From NCBI GenBank assembly GCA_023431725.1, contig JAEYVN010000049.1:1-9312 (forward strand): DNA of 9,312 bases. The letters run 5' to 3'. Every line of letters begins with the position of its first letter. Position 1 is the stretch's first letter. Of the stretch, positions 1-8,013 are shown piece after piece. Under the pieces are notes generated by a model. The model saw only the letters and a list, made by a program, of their open reading frames with translations. It did no database searches and had not been told where the DNA came from. The stretch comes from Pseudomonadota bacterium (GTDB lineage Bacteria; Pseudomonadota; Alphaproteobacteria; Rhizobiales; Xanthobacteraceae). A program made the translations under genes and the position numbers.

Positions 1-1
1 C

Positions 2-373
2 GCGCGCATCACCAAGGTTTCGGGTCGCCTGCGCCGGGAATGGCCGGATCTGAGCAGCATCAGGTTCCCGGCCGCAACGCACATCGTCTTCGCCGTTTCG
101 CTTGTGATCTGGTTCCTGCCGGGCGCCGTAGGCATGGCGGGCGGAGTGATCTGGGCGACATTGACCGTCGCTTACGGCATTCTCGGCGTCGCCGTATTGC
201 ACGCCGTGACGCGCTCGTTCGGCAATCGCACCTTCATCCTGGCCACGCTCTACATCGTTCTCGCGCTCTTCTGGCCCGCGATCGTGCTGCTCGCCTTCAT
301 CGGCATTGCGGACGCCATTTTCGATTTCCGAAACCGCGCCGGAACCGGCAAGCCGCCGGCTCTGACGCAATGA
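2..373 (+). CDS. DUF2232 family integral membrane protein, C-terminal part
   Basis: The gene is cut by the left window edge; only the last 123 codons are present, ending at a TGA at 371-373. The frame is open from base 2, so the internal ATG at 104 is not the start. The fragment is strongly hydrophobic, with about three membrane segments: roughly residues 30-50, 51-75 and 82-108. A charged tail follows (IFDFRNRAGTGKPP). Location directly upstream of rplI, together with this membrane profile, fits the DUF2232 family encoded between rpsR and rplI in many alphaproteobacteria. That family's function is not established; it is often described as a YybS-like membrane protein. The 40-base gap to rplI and the lack of a terminator between them suggest co-transcription with the ribosomal genes. 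The family assignment relies on context and profile, not on a diagnostic motif. Confidence 0.75.
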   Translation, partial: ARITKVSGRLRREWPDLSSIRFPAATHIVFAVSLVIWFLPGAVGMAGGVIWATLTVAYGILGVAVLHAVTRSFGNRTFILATLYIVLALFWPAIVLLAFIGIADAIFDFRNRAGTGKPPALTQ

Positions 374-413
374 CACCAACCAACGAACGGCTAACTGATA
401 AAGGAGAAACAAC

Positions 414-1019
414 ATGGAAGTGATTTTGCTCGAACGCGTCGCCAAGCTCGGCCAGATGGGTGAGACTGTGCGCGTGAAGGATGGCTTCGCTCGCAATTTC
501 TTGCTCCCGCAAGGTAAAGCCCTGCGCGCCACCAAGGAGAACAAGGATCGATTCGAAGGCATGCGCATGGATCTCGAGGCGCGCAACCTCGAGAACCGCG
601 GCGCCGCCCAGAAAGTCGGCGACAAGCTCGACGGCAAGAGCTTCACGGCCATCCGTCAGGCTTCTGAATCCGGCCAGCTCTATGGTTCGGTGTCGGCACG
701 CGACATCGCCGATCTCATCACCGCAGACGGCTTTACGGTTGCCCGCAGCCAGATCGCCCTGCACGCTCCGATCAAGATGATCGGTTCGCACAAGGTCGAG
801 ATTTCGCTGCATCCGGAAGTCGAGGTCAACGTCACCGTGATCGTCGCCCGCAGCCAGGACGAAGCCGAGCGTATCGCTCGCGGTGAAGACGTCACCGTCC
901 GCCGCGAAGATGCCGAGCATGCTCGCGAAGTCGCCGCTGCCACCGCCGGCGCGTTCTTCGATCCGGACGCAGAGCTGGAGGAAGAGGACAACCAGGGCTC
1001 CGCGGAAGAGAACGCCTGA
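414..1019 (+). CDS. rplI: Large ribosomal subunit protein bL9
   Basis: Encodes ribosomal protein L9, which binds 23S rRNA near the base of the L1 stalk and helps maintain reading frame. The N-terminal RNA-binding domain is unmistakable: [17 protein letters not shown], then [16 protein letters not shown] at about residues 21-36. A long connecting helix follows, then the C-terminal domain with [15 protein letters not shown] (about 86-100) and the [10 protein letters not shown] strand. At 201 residues it is about 50 longer than the 149-residue E. coli protein. The excess is an acidic tail from about residue 150, rich in Glu, Asp and Ala and ending [14 protein letters not shown] recall similar tails in other alphaproteobacterial L9 proteins. 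The start is fixed by an AAGGAG ribosome-binding site at 401-406, seven bases before the ATG. It ends the ribosomal operon and is followed by an intrinsic terminator. Confidence 0.97.
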   Translation: MEVILLERVAKLGQMGETVRVKDGFARNFLLPQGKALRATKENKDRFEGMRMDLEARNLENRGAAQKVGDKLDGKSFTAIRQASESGQLYGSVSARDIADLITADGFTVARSQIALHAPIKMIGSHKVEISLHPEVEVNVTVIVARSQDEAERIARGEDVTVRREDAEHAREVAAATAGAFFDPDAELEEEDNQGSAEENA

Positions 1020-1046
1020 TCCAGATCGTCTGCACGCGTCGCAGAC

Positions 1047-1085
1047 GAGCCCCGGCTTCGATCGAATCAAGCCGGGGCTCTTTTT
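1047..1085 (+). terminator. Intrinsic terminator of the rplI operon
   Basis: A perfect 12-base-pair GC-rich stem (GAGCCCCGGCTT at 1047-1058 pairing with 1069-1080) encloses a 10-base loop and is followed at once by five T residues (1081-1085). It lies 27 bases after the rplI stop codon, the expected place to end the ribosomal transcript. Confidence 0.93.
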
Positions 1086-1150
1086 ATGTCGACTAGTTTC
1101 GACGTGTCTGTCTGCTCGCGAGCCGTTAAACGCTTCACTGGAAGCGCGCG

Positions 1151-1189
1151 AAAAAGCCTGCCCGGCGTCAAACCGGGCAGGCTTTTTTT
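1151..1189. terminator. Second, bidirectional intrinsic terminator
   Basis: A perfect 15-base-pair inverted repeat pairs 1151-1165 (AAAAAGCCTGCCCGG) with 1173-1187 around a 7-base loop. The right arm runs into seven T residues (1183-1189), so it can terminate plus-strand transcripts. The left arm begins with five A residues, which read as a U-run on the minus strand, so it should also terminate the minus-strand cytochrome gene whose stop codon lies about 40 bases away. It backs up the terminator at 1047-1085 and insulates the two converging units. Confidence 0.88.
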
Positions 1190-1227
1190 ATTCAGATCTA
1201 CGACCGAACGAGATTACGGAGGCGCGA

Positions 1228-2022
1228 TTACAGAGGAATTTCCGGAGCCGCCGGTTTGGCTTCGGGGGGCGGAGCACTCTCGGGCGCCGGGGCTTCCTGG
1301 ACCGGGGCCGGCGCGGCGGCGGGCTCCTCGGGCGCGGCAACAGGCTCAGGCGCTGGTGCCGGCGGCGGGGCCGTTCGGGCAGTCGCTGCCGGACGCTCCG
1401 GCCTTTCGACAGGTTTCCGCCTTGCGGGCGATTCGCGTTCAGGCGCGACTGCACCGGGACGACCGGATTCGGGGCGGGCAGCTTCCTGTGCGCGCGGTGC
1501 TTCTTCTGCGGCCGGCCGGCGCCCGACAGCCGCCGGAGGACGCTCCACTGGTGCCTGCCGAGTCGGTGTGGCCGTCGCCGGCCCACCCCGACCGGGTCCG
1601 GCTCCGCTCAGAAAGGCAGACAGCATCTGCGCATGCTGGATGCTCGACGTGTAATGCTGACGAAGGAAGCCGGTGAGTTCGCCGGCGCTTCGCCCCTTGG
1701 CAAGGCCGCCTGCACTCTGGTGACAGACCGCGCAGCCAGCCTGGAAAAGTTCGGCGGCCGATTTGCCTTCATTTAAGTCGATTGCTTCGGTTTGATGTCC
1801 GCTCGACGGAAGCGCAGGCCCGCCACGGCCGGCAGTCGCGTTGCCCCGCGCCTGCGCCATGACGTCCTGGCTCGCAACAATGGCCAGCACCAGCGCCGAC
1901 AATGCAACGAGCCCGCCACGTGCTTTACGGCCGTCCCGTGCCTTGCGGCCGTCAAGTGCCTTGCTGCCGCGAACTGCTTTCCACAAAGATCTGCTCCCGC
2001 CCACAGCCGGCCCGCCGGCCAT
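1228..2022 (-). CDS. Exported mini cytochrome c-like protein with Pro/Ala-rich tail
   Basis: Probable periplasmic c-type cytochrome. Numbering from the ATG at 2022 gives 264 residues. A basic N-region (1-37) holds hexapeptide repeats. A hydrophobic stretch (about 38-52) leads to an AQA signal-peptidase site near residue 58. The only heme motif is CAVCH at 97-101, followed by a conserved-looking GLAKGRS and FLRQHYTSS. The heme domain ends near residue 140, only about 40 residues after the CxxCH, which is short for a class I cytochrome c. Met133 or the His of QHYTSS could be the distal ligand; I cannot tell. From about 141 to the end the protein is Pro, Ala and Glu rich and probably disordered. 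The start is uncertain. An ATG at 2091 extends the frame, but those 23 codons include a TTA and have lower third-position GC. A TTG at 1986 with GGGAG seven bases upstream is another candidate. I do not recognise a named gene; role in electron transfer is inferred from the heme motif. Confidence 0.78.
   Translation of the reverse strand: MAGGPAVGGSRSLWKAVRGSKALDGRKARDGRKARGGLVALSALVLAIVASQDVMAQARGNATAGRGGPALPSSGHQTEAIDLNEGKSAAELFQAGCAVCHQSAGGLAKGRSAGELTGFLRQHYTSSIQHAQMLSAFLSGAGPGRGGPATATPTRQAPVERPPAAVGRRPAAEEAPRAQEAARPESGRPGAVAPERESPARRKPVERPERPAATARTAPPPAPAPEPVAAPEEPAAAPAPVQEAPAPESAPPPEAKPAAPEIPL
1920..1973 (-). repeat. 18-base tandem repeat coding for hexapeptides in the cytochrome N-region
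   Basis: Three contiguous imperfect 18-base units lie at 1920-1937, 1938-1955 and 1956-1973. The first two match at 14 of 18 bases, the second and third at 15 of 18. A degenerate fourth begins at 1974. On the minus strand they encode successive KAVRGS, KALDGR, KARDGR and KARGG blocks, adding positive charge ahead of the hydrophobic core of the signal sequence. The in-frame unit length suggests expansion by slippage or unequal exchange. Confidence 0.8.
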
Positions 2023-2105
2023 GCTACCCAAATAACGCAGAACTGCCCCGTTCAAGGGATCGCTGGCGCTTAATCGGCGAATGTGGCTCATTTTCGAAGA
2101 TCGAA

Positions 2106-2134
2106 TTGCCGTTCCGGCGAGACTTTGTTCTAAT
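2106..2134 (+). promoter_or_regulatory. Predicted sigma-70-type promoter of the cyclopropane synthase gene
   Basis: A -35-like TTGCCG (2106-2111) and a -10-like TCTAAT (2129-2134) are separated by exactly 17 bases. They lie in the 171-base region between two divergent genes. Transcription would begin near 2141, leaving a leader of about 50 bases before the ATG at 2194. The -10 differs from consensus at one base and the -35 at two. No convincing promoter was found for the opposite-strand cytochrome gene in the same region. Confidence 0.5.
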
Positions 2135-2193
2135 CGCGAGGTCTTGAGCGCGGTGCCGATCGAAGGGCGACACATCATGGATGGAGGCGGCCG

Positions 2194-3450
2194 ATGGAGC
2201 GGTTGCTTCAGGCTGGTCTGACACGGTTCATTCGTCACGGCAACCTGCGTGTGACGATAGCCAACGAAAAAACACTGACCTTCGGCGACGGAACCGGAAC
2301 ACCGGTTTCCCTCAGATTTAAAAGTCGTCGCGCACTCCTGCGGATACTGCTCAATCCGGAATTGCGATTCGGCGAAGCCTACATGAAGGAAGACTTCGTG
2401 CTGGACAGCGGTACGATTGCCGACCTGCTGGCCATCATGATGTCTCAGGGCCAACACGGCGAGATCCCGTTCTTTGCAAAGCCCCAGGCAGCCCTACGCT
2501 ATGGTCGTCGTCGTATCGACCAGTTCAATTACCGCATGCGCGCCCGGCGCAACATCGCTCACCATTACGACCTCGATGCGCGCCTTTACTCGCTCTTTCT
2601 TGATGCCGATCGGCAATACAGCTGCGCCTATTTCGAAAATACGGACCAGACACTCGATGATGCGCAGCTCGCCAAGAAACGGCATCTGGCGGCGAAATTA
2701 CTGATCGAACACGGCCAGCGTGTGCTCGACATCGGCTCGGGCTGGGGCGGCCTCGGGCTTTATCTAGCCGAATATTGCGGTGCTAACGTCACCGGCGTGA
2801 CGTTGTCCGAAGAACAGCTCAAGCTGGCGCGCGGACGCGCCGTCGAGCGGCAGCTGACTGATTCGGTCGAGTTTCGGCTACAAGATTACCGCGATCTCGA
2901 CGAACGCTTCGACCGCATCGTGTCGGTCGGCATGTTCGAACATGTCGGCGTCAATCACTTCCGCGGCTTTTTCGACAAATGCGCGCGATTGTTGAATGAC
3001 GATGGCGTGATGGTGCTGCATTCGATCGGCCGGTCGGAAGGCCCGAATGCCACCAATCCGTGGATCGACAAGTATATATTCCCGGGTGGATATATCCCTG
3101 CCCTATCCGAGGTGCTGCCGGCGATCGAACGCTCCGGGCTTCTCGTCACCGACATTGAGATCCTGCGTCTGCATTATGCCGAGACACTCAAGGCCTGGCG
3201 CACCCGCTTCATGGCCCGCGCCGAAGAAGTGCGCCGGCTGTACGACGACCGATTCGTGCGGATGTGGGAGTTCTATCTCGCCGCCTCGGAAATGGCGTTC
3301 CGGCACCAGGGCATGATGGTGTTCCAGATTCAACTCGCCAAACGTGTCGATGCCGTTCCCATCACCCGTGACTATATCCCGCGTGAGGAATCCCGGCTTC
3401 GCGACATGGAAACCAACACACGCGTGCCGTGGCGCATGGCCGGGGAATAG
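2194..3450 (+). CDS. cfa: Cyclopropane-fatty-acyl-phospholipid synthase family methyltransferase
   Basis: Predicted to transfer a methylene group from S-adenosylmethionine to cis double bonds of membrane phospholipid acyl chains; in this family the product modifies membrane stability under stress or in stationary phase. The 418-residue protein has an N-terminal lipid-binding-type domain (about 1-110) and a SAM methyltransferase domain. Visible hallmarks are HHYDLD (123-128), QYSCAYF with Cys144 matching E. coli Cfa Cys139, SAM motif I VLDIGSGWGGL (177-187), MFEHVG with Glu249, LHSIG with His276, and FYLAASEMAF with Tyr361 matching E. coli Tyr317. All expected catalytic residues are therefore present. 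The PGGYIPALSE segment at 297-306 is also typical. The start is supported by GGAGG at 2183-2187, six bases before the ATG. The gene diverges from the cytochrome gene and stands alone before a 247-base gap to dnaB. A related SAM-dependent acyl-modifying enzyme of the same superfamily cannot be excluded. Confidence 0.93.
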   Translation: MERLLQAGLTRFIRHGNLRVTIANEKTLTFGDGTGTPVSLRFKSRRALLRILLNPELRFGEAYMKEDFVLDSGTIADLLAIMMSQGQHGEIPFFAKPQAALRYGRRRIDQFNYRMRARRNIAHHYDLDARLYSLFLDADRQYSCAYFENTDQTLDDAQLAKKRHLAAKLLIEHGQRVLDIGSGWGGLGLYLAEYCGANVTGVTLSEEQLKLARGRAVERQLTDSVEFRLQDYRDLDERFDRIVSVGMFEHVGVNHFRGFFDKCARLLNDDGVMVLHSIGRSEGPNATNPWIDKYIFPGGYIPALSEVLPAIERSGLLVTDIEILRLHYAETLKAWRTRFMARAEEVRRLYDDRFVRMWEFYLAASEMAFRHQGMMVFQIQLAKRVDAVPITRDYIPREESRLRDMETNTRVPWRMAGE

Positions 3451-3697
3451 GCGTCGACGGTATCATCGTCGCGGCGCAATTCACCTGCACAGTCAAGATA
3501 ATTTGAATCCAAAAGCGGCCCGCATGTGGGCATTGGGGACATTCGAAATTCGTACCACCGCCCGAATGCTGGCGTGCTACAGCACATGTGTTCCGGGCTT
3601 GGTCGCGACCTCGGGGGGTGTTTGTTCAGCGTTGCGTTTGTTGCGATGCGTGCCGCAATAGGCCGATTTTAAAAAGACTTGGACTGATACAAAGCCG
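3451..3697. other. Intergenic region between cfa and dnaB
   Basis: No gene is supported here. A weak 5-base-pair hairpin (CGACG at 3455-3459 with CGTCG at 3467-3471) follows the cfa stop codon but lacks a T-run, so it is not called a terminator. The last 60 bases become AT-richer (a TTTTAAAAAG stretch near 3665) and probably hold the dnaB promoter, but no pair of -35 and -10 boxes at good spacing was convincing. Confidence 0.4.
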
Positions 3698-5191
3698 ATG
3701 GCACCTTTCGACTCGACTGCGCGCAAACTCGCCGCCGACCAATCGCCGATCTATCGTGCTGCGCCTCACAACATCGAGGCCGAACAGGCGTTGCTGGGCG
3801 CCATTCTGGTCAACAACGATGCGTTCTATCGCGTCTCCGATTTCCTCGAGGCGCATCATTTCTTCGAGGCGATCCATCAGAAGATTTTCGAGCTGACATC
3901 CCAGCTCATCCGTGCCGGCAAGGTCGCAAGTCCCGTCACGCTGAAGACCTTCCTGCCCGGCGATGCCGATATCGGCGGACTGACCGTCAACCAGTATCTC
4001 GCGCGGCTGGCGGCGGAAGCCACCACCGTCATCAACGCACAGGATTACGGCCGCACGATCTACGACCTGTCGGTGCGCCGTGCGCTGATCGTGATCGGCG
4101 AGGACATCGTCAACGAGGCCTATGACGCGCCGGTCGATTTCGCACCGGCCAAGCAGATCGAGGAAGCCGAGCGCAAGCTGTACGCGGTCGCCGAAAGCGG
4201 CCGCTACGAGGGCGGCTTCCAGGCCTTCTCGCAGGCGATCACCACCGCTGTCGATCTTGCCGCCAAGGCCTATCAGCGCGACGGAAAACTGTCCGGCATC
4301 TCGTCCGGCCTGAGCGACCTTGATCACAAGATGGGCGGCCTGCAGCCATCCGATCTGATCATCGTCGCCGGCCGTCCGGGTATGGGCAAGACCGCCCTCG
4401 CCACCAACATCGCCTACAACATCGCCAAGGCGTGGCAGGGCGAAGTGCGGCCGGACGGACATATCTCGACCGTCAATGGCGGCATCGTCGGCTTCTTCTC
4501 GCTGGAAATGTCGGCCGACCAGCTGGCGACTCGTATTCTCGCCGAGCGCACCGGCATTCCGTCCAGCACGATCCGCCGCGGCGGCATCAGCGAAGCCGAT
4601 TTCGAAACCATCCGCGATGTTTCGCTCGAGCTTCAGCAGATGAAGTTCTTCGTCGACGACACCGGTGGTCTGTCTATCGCGCAGCTGGTCGCTCGCGCCC
4701 GGCGTCTGAAGCGCCAGCGCGGCCTCGACATGCTGGTGATCGACTATATCCAGCTGTTGTCGGGTTCAGCCAAACGCGCCTCCGAAGGCCGCGTGCAGGA
4801 AATCACCGAAATCACCACCAGCCTGAAAGCGCTGGCCAAGGAATTGAGCGTTCCGATCATCGCCCTCTCCCAGCTCTCGCGTCAGGTCGAGAACCGCGAC
4901 GACAAGCGCCCGCAACTCTCCGACCTTCGTGAATCGGGCTCGATCGAGCAGGACGCCGACGTCGTGCTGTTCGTGTATCGCGAAGAATATTATCTGCAGA
5001 GCAAGGAGCCGCGGCCGGGCACCGAAGAGCATGCCAAATGGATGGTCGAAATGGCCGCCGTGCACGGCAAGGCCGAGGTCATCATCGGCAAGCAGCGTCA
5101 TGGCCCGACCGGCACTGTGCCCCTGCAATTCGACGGCAGCGTCACCCGCTTCAGCGATCTGGCGCCGGACGGGCAATTGCCACGCTATTAA
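3698..5191 (+). CDS. dnaB: Replicative DNA helicase DnaB
   Basis: Hexameric 5'-3' helicase that unwinds DNA at the replication fork and recruits primase. The 497-residue protein has the N-terminal DnaB domain (about 20-125, starting PHNIEAEQALLGAIL), a linker, and the RecA-like C-terminal domain. Walker A is GRPGMGKTA at 225-233 with Lys231 and Thr232. Walker B is LVIDYIQLL at 346-354 with Asp349. The sensor-type SQLSRQVE (391-398) and LSDLRESGSIEQDAD (407-421) are present, and GKQRHGPTG at 464-472 carries the arginine-finger region. About 15 residues lie between the Walker A helix and the FFSLEMS strand (roughly 247-262, GEVRPDGHISTVNGG) that E. coli DnaB lacks; I recall this as usual for alphaproteobacteria. 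The ATG at 3698 has no strong ribosome-binding site, but the protein begins at the normal distance from the conserved PHNIEAEQ. alr follows after 179 bases. Confidence 0.98.
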   Translation: MAPFDSTARKLAADQSPIYRAAPHNIEAEQALLGAILVNNDAFYRVSDFLEAHHFFEAIHQKIFELTSQLIRAGKVASPVTLKTFLPGDADIGGLTVNQYLARLAAEATTVINAQDYGRTIYDLSVRRALIVIGEDIVNEAYDAPVDFAPAKQIEEAERKLYAVAESGRYEGGFQAFSQAITTAVDLAAKAYQRDGKLSGISSGLSDLDHKMGGLQPSDLIIVAGRPGMGKTALATNIAYNIAKAWQGEVRPDGHISTVNGGIVGFFSLEMSADQLATRILAERTGIPSSTIRRGGISEADFETIRDVSLELQQMKFFVDDTGGLSIAQLVARARRLKRQRGLDMLVIDYIQLLSGSAKRASEGRVQEITEITTSLKALAKELSVPIIALSQLSRQVENRDDKRPQLSDLRESGSIEQDADVVLFVYREEYYLQSKEPRPGTEEHAKWMVEMAAVHGKAEVIIGKQRHGPTGTVPLQFDGSVTRFSDLAPDGQLPRY

Positions 5192-5209
5192 CGCAATCTG
5201 CTGCGCTTT

Positions 5210-5258
5210 TAGGGCGCTTCGCGCGAAGTGGATTCCGGTTTGCGTGGAGAACGCGATA
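5210..5258. repeat. Probable dispersed REP-like element (degenerate copy)
   Basis: Shortly after the dnaB stop codon lies a segment containing the perfect 12-base palindrome CTTCGCGCGAAG (5217-5228), followed by GTGGATTCCGGTTTGCGTG and AGAACGCG. From memory this closely resembles a short intergenic repeat present in many copies in Bradyrhizobium-like genomes, whose consensus reads approximately GCGCTTCGCGCGAAGTGG, then ATTCCGGTTCGCGTGAAG, then AAAACGCG. Only one copy is visible here, so its repetitive nature rests on recollection. It encodes nothing and could act as a transcript-end or mRNA-stability structure. Confidence 0.5.
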
Positions 5259-5370
5259 CAGGTTCGTGGTCGCGTCGGTTTGAAAGTCGTTTCAGGAAAT
5301 CGCAATTCTCGCTATTGCCGATCGTCCATTCGCTTCAGGCTGATCTGAAATTTTCCAATTCTTTCCCGAT

Positions 5371-6564
5371 GTGAGTTCGATGCAGGGGTCCCTTCCAGTC
5401 TCGCCGTCAACCGAAGCAACGCAGGACACAGCCGCCGCGACGATCGCCGCCGGTGCCCCTGTCGACGAGGCCGGCGGCATCCTGACCATCGATCTGTCGG
5501 CCGTCGAAGCCAACTGGAAGATCCTGCGCTCCGCGTCGACGCCCGCGGAATGCGCCGCCGTCGTGAAGGCCGACGGCTATGGGCTTGGCCTCGAGCCGGT
5601 GGCGCAGCGACTGTCGAAGGCCGGCTGCACGACTTTCTTCGTCGCCGAACTCTCCGAAGGCAAACGGCTGCGCAAGGTCGCTCCGCAAGCCGACATCTAC
5701 GTGCTCAATGGCCTGGCGCCCGGCACCGGGCAGGTCTTCGCCGACCATAATCTGCGGCCGGTGATCGGCTCGACCGCCGAAATCGCCGAATGGGACGCCT
5801 TCACCCATGTGAACAAATGGGATGGCGGTTACGCCCTGCATGTCGACACCGGCATGAACCGGCTCGGCATGTCGATCGAGGAAGCCGCCGCCTTTGCGCC
5901 GCGCATCAATGCCGAGAACCACGGGCTGTCGCTGCTGATCAGCCATTTCGTGGCCGCACAATTCGCCGAGAGTCCGCGCAACGCCCAGCAACTGCAGAGC
6001 TTCCGTGATATCCGCGCCCTGTATCGTGGCGTGCCGGCCTCGATCGCCAATTCCTCTGGCATTTTCGTCGACCAGGCGGCGCATCTCGATCTGGTGCGCC
6101 CTGGCGCTGCGCTCTACGGCGTCAATCCGACGCCATCGAAGAAAAATCCGATGAAGCCGGTGGTCGATCTGAAGGTGCGCGTGGCGCAAGTCCGCAATGT
6201 CGGCTTCGGCGAAACCGTAGGCTACGACGCCACCTGGACTGCGCGCCGGCCATCGCGCATCGCCGTCGTCACGTTGGGCTATGCCGACGGCTTCTTCCGC
6301 ACAGTCAGCGGCGACGACCAGAGACCGGGCGGCACGCTGTTCCTGCAGGGTTGCGCCTGCCCGATCGTTGGCCGCATCTCGATGGATCTGACCGCGCTCG
6401 ATGTCACCGACCTTGCGGAGCGCAGCGTGAAACGCGGCGACTACGCGACCGTGATCGGCGACGAGCGCGACATCGATGCGACCGGCGATATGCTCGGCAC
6501 CATCGGCTACGAAGTGCTCACCAGCCTTGGCCGCCGCTATGCGCGGATTTACAAGAACGATTGA
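5371..6564 (+). CDS. alr: Alanine racemase, PLP-dependent
   Basis: Interconverts L- and D-alanine using pyridoxal phosphate, supplying D-alanine for peptidoglycan in the cytoplasm. The fold-type III barrel starts at about residue 37 with ILTIDLSAVEANW. VVKADGYGLG carries the PLP lysine, Lys66. HVDTGMNRLG is at 157-166, SNSSG-type phosphate-binding residues (IANSSG) at 225-230, and RPGAALYG at 243-250. The second catalytic base is expected at Tyr285 in VGYDATW. GYADG (303-307), GRISMDL (334-340) and the C-terminal YEVLTSLGRRYARIY are also family signatures. Some 36 residues rich in Ser, Thr, Ala and Pro precede the barrel; they do not look like a signal peptide. The start is either the GTG at 5371 or the ATG at 5380, and neither has a strong ribosome-binding site. 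radA follows after 32 bases, suggesting one transcript. Confidence 0.96.
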   Translation: MSSMQGSLPVSPSTEATQDTAAATIAAGAPVDEAGGILTIDLSAVEANWKILRSASTPAECAAVVKADGYGLGLEPVAQRLSKAGCTTFFVAELSEGKRLRKVAPQADIYVLNGLAPGTGQVFADHNLRPVIGSTAEIAEWDAFTHVNKWDGGYALHVDTGMNRLGMSIEEAAAFAPRINAENHGLSLLISHFVAAQFAESPRNAQQLQSFRDIRALYRGVPASIANSSGIFVDQAAHLDLVRPGAALYGVNPTPSKKNPMKPVVDLKVRVAQVRNVGFGETVGYDATWTARRPSRIAVVTLGYADGFFRTVSGDDQRPGGTLFLQGCACPIVGRISMDLTALDVTDLAERSVKRGDYATVIGDERDIDATGDMLGTIGYEVLTSLGRRYARIYKND

Positions 6565-6596
6565 CTTATCGCGCCGCCTAACGCCTCGATAGACTC

Positions 6597-8003
<1,407 letters not shown>

Positions 8004-8006
<3 letters not shown>

Positions 8007-8013
8007 GCGCCTA
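8004..8013. other. Palindrome containing the stop codons of two convergent genes
   Basis: TAGGCGCCTA is a perfect 10-base palindrome. Its left TAG is the radA stop on the plus strand; its right end, read on the minus strand, is the TAG stop of the small exported-protein gene. The genes therefore end four bases apart with no room for separate terminators. Confidence 0.85.

Noticed and set aside
297..1070. Open frame of 257 codons on the minus strand across rplI
   Set aside because: It is the antisense of rplI, which has full family motifs and a ribosome-binding site; the translation resembles no family and the frame is open because of high GC.
1256..1654. Gly/Ala-rich plus-strand frame of 132 codons
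   Set aside because: It is the mirror of the Pro/Ala/Glu-rich cytochrome tail; low complexity arises from the opposite strand.
883..1776. Open frame of 297 codons on the plus strand over the end of rplI, both terminators and the cytochrome gene
   Set aside because: It crosses two strong terminators and is Arg-rich antisense of the Pro/Ala tail, with no recognisable domain.
1920..1973. The 18-base repeats as a CRISPR array or operator array
   Set aside because: Units are contiguous without spacers, only three, in frame, and encode hexapeptides inside the cytochrome gene.
2023..2457. Upstream extension of the cytochrome frame to an ATG at 2457, or to the ATG at 2091
   Set aside because: The far extension runs through the divergent cyclopropane synthase gene and its promoter. 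The 23 codons up to 2091 have a TTA codon and weaker third-position GC, so they look non-coding, though 2091 is not fully excluded.
3455..3471. Hairpin after the cfa stop codon as a terminator
   Set aside because: The stem is only five base pairs with no following T-run.
3344..3661. Plus-strand frame of 105 codons overlapping the end of the cfa gene
   Set aside because: Most of it is an alternate frame of cfa and the rest is intergenic; no ribosome-binding site or recognisable motif.
3626..4462. Minus-strand frame of 278 codons across dnaB
   Set aside because: Antisense of the conserved N-terminal and Walker A regions of dnaB; no family resemblance.
5407..6189. Minus-strand frame of 260 codons across alr
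   Set aside because: Antisense of a well-supported alanine racemase; composition typical of high-GC shadow frames.
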